From contig JAUCBJ010005089.1 in assembly GCA_032718475.1 (NCBI GenBank), positions 1 through 64,000 on the forward strand: a DNA stretch of 64,000 nt, written 5' to 3'. Shown piece after piece: positions 55,772-64,000 of the stretch. Positions within the stretch are counted from its first letter, which is position 1. Every line of letters begins with the position of its first letter. The notes beneath the pieces are model-generated. The model did no database searches. It had not been told where the DNA came from and was given only the letters and a program-made list of their open reading frames with translations. The stretch is from Nemertoderma westbladi. Lineage: Eukaryota; Xenacoelomorpha; Nemertodermatida; Nemertodermatidae. The position numbers were made by a program, and so were the translations under genes.

Positions 55772-57042
55772 ATACCGTTATGCCAAAACGCAAGCAAGTT
55801 TGTGTTTATTCATACTGTCAATGTTGCTATGGCAAGAAGCGACATTGGAACATCTACTGCAAGGGATAGAACAGATGCCGCGAACATGGACGCTGCGCTG
55901 GTGGAGAGTTGGAACTAGGTGGCGCTGGTCACCAATCTTGAACTTCCCGTCGATCAATCGGGAAGCAACGCTGTCCATCAGACCGGCCGTCTCCACGCGG
56001 TGGAAGCCAATTTTTTTTATTTTGACTATAGTGACAATTCTATCTTTGTTCTTTTGCGGTGTTGTTTTTGTTCTTCCAACTTTCATTAGTAATGGAGACA
56101 GCACTGTGGACAAATCACAATTCATTTGCTCAACTTCTCTCTGCAAGAAATAGCCATATAATGGTCTTGCAGATTCGCCAGCTTCATTCTGCAAATATAA
56201 TACATGACGCACTTTTCCTCTATAGTTTTGGCTCCAGTATGCTATACATTTACCAGACTGACAAATTTCTGAAAACTACCCCGAAATTTCATCTACTTTT
56301 TGACAATCATTTTTTGTTTCTTGTTTGTAAGCCGTTTCCAACAACTTTTACAGTTTTGGAAAACGAACTAGCAGAAATAAGCAGCTTGAACTCGTCAGTT
56401 GATTAAAAAAATGTGTCATATTAACAGCGAAAACATTTATTCCAGAATAACATTGATTTCTTATCAGTCTGCAATTCTTTAGTGCGCAAAATGTCTTTAA
56501 AATTAAACTCTGTTACAGTATCTGTTCATCATTTAGTTGACCTGCTTTACGAGTTTGATGAAAATGGAAGGGTTTCCTACTGTGATCTCTTTGATGTAAC
56601 CGCTCCGTTTAGATTTTTTGTGGCTTGACGGGTTATACATTGCACAAAATGAAACGGATTCTGGGTGAAACACTTGTGAACCAATTTACCGCTGATATGA
56701 AAGGTGAAACCAGGACGAAGATTGTGTTCTATCGCATAAGAAAAATATTTAGATGGAATGGACAAAATATGCGGCTAAAGCAACCGACATTGAGATTGAG
56801 CACCTGCAATATTATTGCACTGGGTGCAAAATATCGTTTGAACGACTAGGTTACCAGGTTACTAGGTTACCACCACACAGGAGTTTTGTTGGTTGAAAAC
56901 TCAGGAGCAACACTAATTATGGAAATTGAAAAGGAGTCATTGCCCAAATTTAAATGGGGAAGTTGTGCACTAACAATCAACAAAGCACAAGACGTATATA
57001 ATCGTGGACCGAACCATATATCTATGGACACTGACTACTTAA
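55772..57042 (+). pseudogene. coding relic of unknown family, interrupted by piggyBac-like element
   Basis: An acceptor (TTTTTATAG) precedes ATG 55780 (MPKRKQVCVYSYCQCCYGKK, stop after 26 codons). Further short frames follow on the plus strand: 56491-56628 (MSLKLNSVTVSVHHLVDLLY), 56625-56849 (HKMKRILGETLVNQF, WNGQNMRLKQPTLRLST) and 56886 onward (LIMEIEKESLPKFKWGS). A long minus-strand frame (56212-55778) with GLMDSVASRLIDGKFKIGDQ overlaps the first part, so the coding strand is uncertain. Cys pairs near the start hint at a zinc finger. No family is recognised. Sequence continues after the insertion from 58600 to ~58840. Confidence 0.3.
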
Positions 57043-58595
57043 CCCTATTAGTACCGGGCTATAAAATGCTGTACAAATACCGGGAGGGGGTCATATTGAC
57101 CCCCCCCTCTAAAATCTACAAATATTTACGAAAACGTCTGATTTTTTGTTTGTACGTAGGTATCACTTGTCTGGATCCGACCGAAAAAAAAAATTTTCGA
57201 AAAAATGTACTGGGGTGGTTATATTGCAGCACCAAAATTACAAGTAGTGCACAATTTTCACAAAATTTGAAAGTTACATTTTCGGCTAATTATTTTTCAA
57301 TACAGGTTTTCTGGGGTGCAAAAAACATTGAAAAATATTTAAAAATGATATGATTACTATAAATGGCCGTTTAGTCCTCTCTGCGTAGGAAAAAAATGAA
57401 AAAAAACAAGTAACCAGCACTTTTCAGGTAGAACACAAAATTTTTAATTCACTTATACGATGCTATAAATTCACATTTTCAGGTTTTCGATTGCGCTGAT
57501 TCTAATGGAATACATTTCTAATATGCCAGATCATTGATACTTGTATTTTTCGGCGTAATTTGGCAAATTTTGGTGCTAGCACCAAATTTCGTACCCATCA
57601 CCAAAAAGTACAAGTTTGCGATGTCCAGTGCTGTTTTTATGGATTCCATCGGATTCAGGACCCTCATAAACCCGTATAACGCAAGAAACAAGGTGATACT
57701 ATCTACTGATAAATTTGCATATTTTCCAAAATTTGGTGCTGGCACAACAATTTTCACCCACTGGCGAAAAATACCAGTTTGAGAACTCTTATGAAATTTT
57801 TACTGATTTCATTGAATTCAGAACCATCACAAACCCGTATAACGCAAGAAACAAGGTGACACAATCAATTGATATATTTGATGGTTTTCAAAATTTGGTG
57901 CAAGCACCACATTTTGCACCCACGTCCGAAAAATACAAGTTTGAGATGTCTAGTTCGATAATTATTTATTCCATTGAATTCAGAACAGCCATAAACCTCT
58001 AAAACGCAAGAAATAAATTGTCACAAGCAATTTTATCTATCGAATGAATTTTCAAAATTTCGTGCTAGCACCAAAATTTGCACACAGCACCGAAAAATAC
58101 ACGTTTGATACGCTTGGTGCAACTCGTATATATTTCATCGAATCCAGAACCCCAAAAAACCCCAATTGCGTAAAAAACAAGTTTCAAACAATCAATTTAC
58201 AAAATTGACATAATTCAAAATTTGGTGCTGGCACCAAAATTTGGCACCCACCGAAAAAAACAAGTTTGAAATTTCTAAATCAATTTATTTGAATTCCATC
58301 AAATTTCTAACACCAAAAAACCGGTGTAAATCAAAAATAGAGATGTTACAATTCATATTTAATGAAATGTAATTTTCAAAAAACGTCACAAAAAAAGTGC
58401 CAAAAGTAGGGTTAAAAAATGGTGCTATAACTCGAAAAGTACCCAATATTTTTGAAAACGGTTTTCACTACTAGGAAGACAATAGATTTTTAGGAAAAGT
58501 CATAAAATTTCAGATTCCCAACTGCGTTTGTTTCAGAATTATAATAAAAAAACCACGGGAAGGGTAATATTGACCCCCCCCCGGGTTTAATAGGG
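57043..58595. mobile_element. piggyBac-like non-autonomous element, 1,553 bp
   Basis: Ends CCCTATTAGTACCGGGC and CCCGGGTTTAATAGGG are imperfect inverted repeats. Just inside them lie GGGGGTCATATTGACCCCCC (left) and GGTAATATTGACCCCCCCC (right). Both ends abut TTAA (57039-57042 and 58596-58599), the exact target of piggyBac transposases, and terminal CCC is usual for that superfamily. The interior has no transposase and is dominated by a ~162-bp tandem array. Confidence 0.88.
57535..58345 (+). repeat. ~162-bp tandem repeat, five diverged units
   Basis: Each unit contains TTTGGTGC(T/A)(A/G)GCACCA, CACCCA..CCGAAAAATACAAGTTTGA, TCCATCGAATTCAGAACC and AACCCGTATAACGCAAGAAACAAG. Starts of the CACC-CGAAAAATACAAG block fall near 57590, 57755, 57915, 58080 and 58240, giving periods of 160-165. 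The last units are the most diverged. Frames are open over two units but contain only the repeat. Confidence 0.88.
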
Positions 58596-58599
58596 TTAA

Positions 58600-58994
58600 G
58601 CTTAAGTTGACCTAGAAAAAATGTTCTATCGCTTTTCAAGGATGTTCGGAGTGCCCATTAATTATGACGCTCTACATATGAACTGCGATCACATAAGCAC
58701 ATTCTTAACATGTGGCAGATTGGAATAGTGCACTGATCGCCTGCACATGATCGGATGTATACCGATCCCTGTATCCCCCAGTTCTACTGAAAGACTAACA
58801 GCAGACGATATAATGTCTATAGAAGATAATTCTTATTTTTAAATTAATTTTTACTTGGGACTGTGCAAGTCACGCAAAGAACAGAACTACCGATATGAAG
58901 ATTAGGCCTACTATAGTACTCCAAACACCAATGCGATCGATGTTTTATTGTAATGCCACTAAATGACTTCCATCTCGTTAGAAATCTGTGCCAT
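58600..58994. other. spacer before LINE 3' end
   Basis: Continuation of the relic interrupted by the piggyBac-like insertion, without a clear long frame. Nothing else seen. Confidence 0.4.
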
Positions 58995-61310
58995 AGATAG
59001 ATAGATAGATAGATTTATTTATACATTATGTAAAAACAATAACAAATACACCAAACAATGTACCGGTATAAAGGTATTGTCCAACATAACATATAGGATT
59101 ACCCCTAAAGCTTTGCAGCTTATTTCCAAGGGGGTCCTTTATGTTACTTGGTTACAAATACAATATTACACTACGCTAACCTAAAACCAATATAAATCGT
59201 AATTACACTATGTACATGTACAACTTTACCGAGAGCGTGACAATGTCCGACTCAACGATAAAGATGTAATGTACAGAACAATTTATTATAAAACGTATTT
59301 ACAGTATAAATAGTAAATAATTAATAAACTAATAACTTACTGTAGGACTATTGTACCTATTTTTACATTGCACACGGAGATGAGATTTAACTGCAGATTT
59401 AAAAGAATGTTGATTATCTAGGTTTTTAATTTCATTAGGCAGAGCGTTCCAATTTTTTATGCCGTTAAAAAAGAAAGTATCAGATTCAAAGGATTTACAA
59501 TTCGGGAGGTAGAAGTTTGAAGCACTAGCTCTGGTACTGTAAGAGTGTGTATCGCGTACTCTGTTGAATTTTTGTTTTAGGTAATTGGGACATTTACCAT
59601 TATACACTTTATGCACATGGTTAAGGCGTAGCTGCTTAACTCTACTATCTAAGTTAAGTAGTCCAGATTCAGAAAAGTCATCTGGAGTTAGGTGGTGCCT
59701 AGGTTTGTAGTCTTTAATAAATCGTACTACTTTATTCTGAGCTACTTGTAATTTATATTTAAGCTGTTTGGTTAAGCCTTCATACCATGAAGAGCACGCA
59801 TAGTCCATGTGACACTGTATTAAAGAAGAGCAAAGTTACTTGCGGGAGTCGGTGTTTAAACTATTTTTATTTCTGTATAGAAACCTAAGCCTACTGTTAA
59901 CTTTCGAGAAAATATTTTTCACTGTACTTTCTCCTGATAAGCAGTTATCCAATGTGGCGCCTAAATATTTAACTTCCTTTTTATTTTCAATCTTATGTCC
60001 ATTACTAGTGACTTCAAACTTAGTAACCTTCTTTAACTTTCTTTTGGAACCAAACAAAATACTTTCAGTCTTACCGTAGTGAATGGATAGCTTATTATCA
60101 ACCAACCACTCATTACAGGATTCTAGAACTGCACTTAACTTTTGGGAAATATGGATAGGATCTTTATGAGAGAAAATAAGAGCACTGTCGTCGGCATATA
60201 AAATGAGTTTAAAATCGGGATCTATACTACTTATCATATCATTTACATAGCATACAAAAAGCAGAGGACCTAATATACTACCTTGCGGTACACCACAGGT
60301 AATCTCTTGTACAGTAGACTGCGATTTGCTAATGACTACAGTTTGACCTCTGTCTGACAGGTAGGACTTGAACCAGTCTATAGAACCTACACCCATCAGG
60401 CCTAACTTACCAAGCAGAATTTCGTGATCTACAGTATCGAAAGCCTTTTGTAGGTCCAACATTACCATACCAGTATATAAACCCTTTGCGTTATTACATC
60501 TAATTGTATCAGTTAAGTTAATAAGGCAGGTGTCTGTAGAATATGATTTACGAAAACCGGACTGAAGTTCATAGATCAGATTTAGCCTACTAAGATGTGC
60601 CTCCAGCTGTAGAAAAACAGAACGTTCTAAAATTTTAGATACAATACTTAAGATACTAACAGGTCTGTAATTACAGGGTTCTACTTTACTATTCTTTTTA
60701 TACAGAGGAACAACCTTAGCCAATTTCAGTTCGTCTGGTACTACATTATCTACGATAGAGTAATTAATAATAAAAGTAATAGGCACTTTAAGTACTACAG
60801 CACCATCCTTAAGAAAACGGGCAGGTATTAGATCTAGACCGGTACTTTTTGAGGCTGATAGGCTAAGTAGATTTTTAAAAACGAAATCCTCAGAAACGGG
60901 TTTTAAAAATAACTTTTCTGAATTTTGTAACTTTTCTAAATAAAAATTATTTAGAGTTTCGGACCCTATACTATATTTATTACTTGATAACGGTAATTTC
61001 TTAACTAAATTAGAGGCAACATTAGTAAAATAATTATTAAATAAATTACTAACTAGAGTATGATCATGAATCAGCTCACCGTTATCTTGCAGAACAATAT
61101 TCGATTTAGATTTAAGGTTTTTATAACCTAAAGATTTTAGGGTAGACCATAGACTTTTAGGATTATCTCTATTCTCACTTATTTTGTTGTACAAATATTC
61201 AGATTTAGCTTTTTTTATTTCCCGTTGGACAAGGTTTCTATATTTGCAGTAATTATTATAATCAGCTAAAACACGGTATTTCCTAAATTTATACAAATAG
61301 TTATCTCTTT
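58995..61310 (-). pseudogene. CR1/L2-like LINE, 5'-truncated, one stop in RT C-terminus
   Basis: Minus-strand frame 61296-59836 (486 codons) carries the [81 protein letters not shown], the catalytic [10 protein letters not shown] and [12 protein letters not shown] single TAA at ~59833 separates it from 59808-59329 with CSSWYEGL, KLQVAQNKVVRFI and FFFNGIKNWNALPNEIKN. The rest is intact, so one substitution may be the only defect. Endonuclease is absent (5' truncation near 61310). The 3' tail is a (TAGA)n tract at 58995-59015. Clade from motif pattern; Daphne/L2/CR1 not separated. Confidence 0.88.
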
Positions 61311-61511
61311 CTCTGATATTACTCTTTCTCTGATCTCACTATCTGCCTTTAAAAGAACTAAAGTACCCTTTTGAGTCCCTTATTTACAGTTTTTTTTCTG
61401 TATATTTGCTGTTTGTTTAACTTTTTCGTCTGTCATAGCATCGCTTGGTAAATTCCTCATTGATGTTCTATTATATATGTTCCTCATTTGTATCTTTCAT
61501 TCTTTCCTCAG

Positions 61512-62698
61512 ATATGCCGCGAAGATTGTGATTACCTTCGAACATCTATTGAATGTGGATTATGTAAGATTTGGACACATGGCTCATGTTTGAATATCAG
61601 TGATTCCTTGATAAATAAGTGGGAGAAAGACTCGTTGACATTTGTATGTAAAAGGTGTTCTCACAGTGGTGACCAGTATAATGTATTGGGCGCTTTGCAG
61701 AGAATTTCGATGAAATTAACCAAGAAAATGTATGATATTGAGGACTGTGCTTTGTCAGAGGAACTACTGTTACAAACTTACAATGTTAAATTACCGCGTT
61801 ACAACGGTGATATTCTGGAGTTCAATCCGAAGGTTGACAAGGTCGATGACAGGTCTGTTAACCTTCTGAAGAAGTACCACCCAGCAATGCTAGATAGTCA
61901 TATGCCTTTGTTTGTGGAGGGTGATGGAAACTGCCTGTACCGTGCAGTATCTCTTGGTACATTTGGTAATGACAAATACCACATTCTACTTCGATTGTTA
62001 ACGGCTATAGAGGTGATAAATAATCGATGGTTCTATGATAAGAAAAATATAGGATATAAAGATTTTGTTAATTCAAAGTACGTATTAGAGAATGAAAATT
62101 TCTATGACTTTGTCAATAGTATCGTAAAGTATAAAGAACCAGGGGGTTTGGTAGTTGTGTATGCTGTATCCAGTGTTATTGGATGGCCTATAACGTCATA
62201 TATGCCGCCATTTGAAATTAACAGCATGGAAATGACGGAATGTTTTCGAAGAATTGTCAGAGGTCGTCGTGTTCTTTCCACAAAATCACCATGTATGATT
62301 CTGATGTGACTCAGTCAGGTTCTATGTTATATTTTACGTCTACCTGTGATCATTTTTGTGTTCTGAGTAAAGTTGGCAAGCATAAAAAAAAGGTTGAAAT
62401 AATCGTTTCATCAGATGAAAATTTCGACACACCCTCCCAGATTTACTCCCCTGAGATATTATGCAGTGATTCCAACGAGAGTGAGAGTAGTGTTACTGAT
62501 TTTCCTGCTTCTCAGTATCAGTGTCCCGTTGATAGCATTTCGGAATCGGAGCAGAACGAATCTTCCGACAATAATGATATTCAAAGTACAAATACTGCTG
62601 ATAAACCCATTCGAAGCACAGTTAATGATAAACGCATTAATGATGAAATTACCCTTGAATCTAACGTGGGGGGCTTCATAAAAAAGGAAAATTTTTAA
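61512..62698 (+). pseudogene. PHD-like plus OTU-protease-like gene, one frameshift
   Basis: An acceptor (TTCTTTCCTCAG) ends at 61511; the exon is taken to start there because the ATG at 61488 lies in the preceding intron-like tract. Residues ~1-50 hold CREDCDYLRTSIECGLCKIW, HGSCLNISDS and FVCKRC, a PHD-type Cys/His pattern. About 130 residues on comes VEGDGNCLYRAVSLGTFG, the D-G-N-C box with the catalytic Cys of OTU proteases. The matching catalytic His (STCDHFCVLS) lies in the overlapping second frame (62240-62698), so a frameshift near 62.27-62.30 kb separates them unless a short intron removes it. The tail is Ser/Glu/Asn-rich. OTU domains are common in invertebrate transposon proteins; host or element origin is open. 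Confidence 0.62.
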
Positions 62699-63370
62699 TG
62701 ACTAACGAGATTCTCGAATTATTACTCAAAATAGGACAATCGAAGCCTTTGCTCTCCAAGGTAGTGTTAATAACTGAATGAACCCATAATGAGCCCATAA
62801 TAAATTATTAATACCAATACCCCATTAATTAACCCCACAGTAATTAAAGTAAGTAGACCTAAATTACGATAGTATGCTAAAGAAAGTAAAAATTTATTGG
62901 AAATAGGAATACAAATTAACGCGCAAACAAATATAAATAAATCCAATCTAATAAACATTTTCCATCACAATCACAATTTGCAAATCACAATTGCAACTTT
63001 AACCATGTTATCATGAATTCCATGAGAAAACGGACATGGCATGTCAATTATCAAACCCCCCAATGTCTATTTTCAAATATGGGAGCTCTAAACTAATGTC
63101 CTGAAGTACTTAAAACAAGAAGAGTTTCGCCATGCCGACAATATGGCGCCGCTCGGCGCCTGTTTGAATACAAGCATATACTTACTGAAAATTTTTGTAA
63201 ATTTGCATGTGATTTTAGCCATTATTTGAAGGTAGGTAAACAGAGAATGCCACATTTTCCCACAGATTTTGAAACCAATAATTGTAAGCTATCATAAGAG
63301 GCTGTGGTTGATTAAATATCAGCCACGCTTATGGTGTTCTGTGCTCACAGGGATCAAAAAACCGAAGTAT
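62699..63370. other. spacer
   Basis: AT-rich 62760-62990, then more balanced sequence. No supported ORF. GGCGCCGCTCGGCGCC (63145-63160) is a short GC palindrome. Confidence 0.5.
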
Positions 63371-63374
63371 AAAA

Positions 63375-63605
63375 ACGCAATTGCGAATTCTGAAATTCCG
63401 TAACGAAAAACATAGGAAACTTCTTACCTGTAGATGGATATTGGACATTGTGGGTTAAAAACAAGATTCCTCTTTCGGTTCATCAGTGTCAACCAGCCAG
63501 ATGTTGTCCCGTAAATTATGATGCATGTAAAGCTGAGAAAAAGCCGTTACGGAATTTCAAAATATCGTTACGGAATTTCGTTTTTGAAATTCCGTAACGA
63601 AATAT
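63375..63605. repeat. inverted CGTTACGGAATTTC words upstream of a gene start
   Basis: GAAATTCCGTAACGAAA occurs at 63388-63404 and 63585-63602. The reverse complement occurs at 63546-63562 and 63568-63583, so 63568-63602 is a hairpin with a TTT loop. Four copies in 230 bp just 140 bases before an ATG suggest transposon subterminal repeats or operator-like sites. Confidence 0.75.
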
Positions 63606-63740
63606 CCTGTAGGCCTACGTCTGGTATCGCCCAACTACAGTATCACAAATTACTTTCGGTTTCTGTAGTCCACACATGGTGTAGGCTACCTAATTAGGCA
63701 GTAGCTGCTGTACTTAGAAAGTTCATTTACCGGTAGTAAA

Positions 63741-64000
63741 ATGGCAAAAACGAACGCTCAAAGGCAGCGTGAGTACAGGGAACATAGAATCGAGAAAGAT
63801 AGAGTGGGTTTCTTGAAACAAGAGAGTGAAAGGAAGGCAGCTAAACGAAAGTCGTTATCTCCACGTAGTCTAGACAAGTTGCGCAGGAGACAGAATACGA
63901 GTCTGCTGAAATGCCGCCGAAATAAGCTGACTGTATCTGCATCGACAGCGAAATCAGGCCATGCAGCTGGATATTCTACGTGCCAATCGCTAGGCAAAGC
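63741..64000 (+). CDS. N-terminal part of a basic transposon-type protein (runs off window)
   Basis: ATG at 63741 opens 86 codons without stop to the window end. The start MAKTNAQRQREYREHRIEKD is followed by a Lys/Arg-rich helix (ERKAAKRKSLSPRSLDKLRR, KCRRNKL). A K.(N/S)A.R.REYR start is the usual N-terminus of multicopy invertebrate transposon proteins, including relatives of the gene at 8.4-11.3 kb (recalled pattern, not searched). The hairpin cluster upstream fits an element end. Rest of the gene is outside. Confidence 0.6.
   Translation, partial: MAKTNAQRQREYREHRIEKDRVGFLKQESERKAAKRKSLSPRSLDKLRRRQNTSLLKCRRNKLTVSASTAKSGHAAGYSTCQSLGK

Noticed and set aside
55778-56212. Minus-strand 144-codon ORF as a confident gene
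   Set aside because: Plus-strand frames overlap with similar quality and no family is recognised; kept only as part of an uncertain relic.
57534-58002. ORFs of 80-95 codons within the piggyBac-like element
   Set aside because: They only read through the 162-bp satellite units and lack a transposase signature.

Overview
The window is animal nuclear DNA. It is AT-rich, has very low gene density, uses the standard genetic code and spliceosomal GT/AG introns, and is packed with metazoan-type transposons (CR1/L2-like and RTE-like LINEs, Gypsy and BEL/Pao LTR elements, hAT, piggyBac-like, Mutator-like and P/THAP-like DNA elements, tRNA-derived SINEs). The element mix, the six poly(C)/poly(G) runs of 15-20 nt and the frequent GTAGGCCTAC words suggest a marine invertebrate, possibly a deuterostome. 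That placement is an inference; no single-copy host gene is recognisable. There is no rRNA, functional tRNA, CRISPR or bacterial operon.

Layout. 1-107: 3' end of an RTE-like LINE, with a second copy in opposite orientation at 49.2-50.5 kb. 2.2-8.1 kb: two almost identical 627-bp inverted arms enclosing a decayed LINE on the minus strand. 8.0-8.4 kb: a near-perfect palindrome built on a 15-bp unit. 8.4-11.3 kb: a two-exon minus-strand transposase-like gene whose intron is mostly a 953-bp hAT element with a matching target duplication. 11.4-15.9 kb: MITE, two SINEs and a 1,240-bp TA-flanked element. 16.7-19.0 kb: a frameshifted Cys-rich transposon-like gene and a deleted P-element/THAP relic. 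22.0-22.9 kb: a minisatellite and a GC-rich coding relic. 24-25.4 kb: LINE. 25.4-27.1 kb and 29.9-32.2 kb: two inverted copies of one TIR element, the second nested inside a 3,243-bp element with 9-bp target duplications. 27.9-29.5 kb: a Gly-rich repeat ORF and a PHD-like relic.

33.8-43.9 kb is a nest of retroelements: a BEL/Pao gag on the minus strand is split by a nearly intact Gypsy element (301-bp LTRs, CTAAG target duplication) and fused at its other end to the tail of a different retroelement. 45.8-54.8 kb is a 2.6-kb direct duplication carrying paired exon-like blocks (X and Y). A third, paralogous and still open exon (Z) lies between the copies, so this looks like an eroding tandem exon array of an unrecognised gene.

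55.8-58.6 kb: an unknown relic interrupted by a 1,553-bp piggyBac-like element (TTAA duplications) that carries a ~162-bp satellite array. 59.0-61.3 kb: a CR1/L2-like LINE with one internal stop. 61.5-62.7 kb: a PHD+OTU protease-like gene with a frameshift. 63.7-64.0 kb: the 5' end of a basic Arg/Lys-rich transposon-type ORF that runs off the window.

Most coding units are mobile-element genes acting for themselves. The best candidates for something undescribed are the transposase-like gene with its palindromic flank, the X/Y/Z exon array and the OTU-containing gene.
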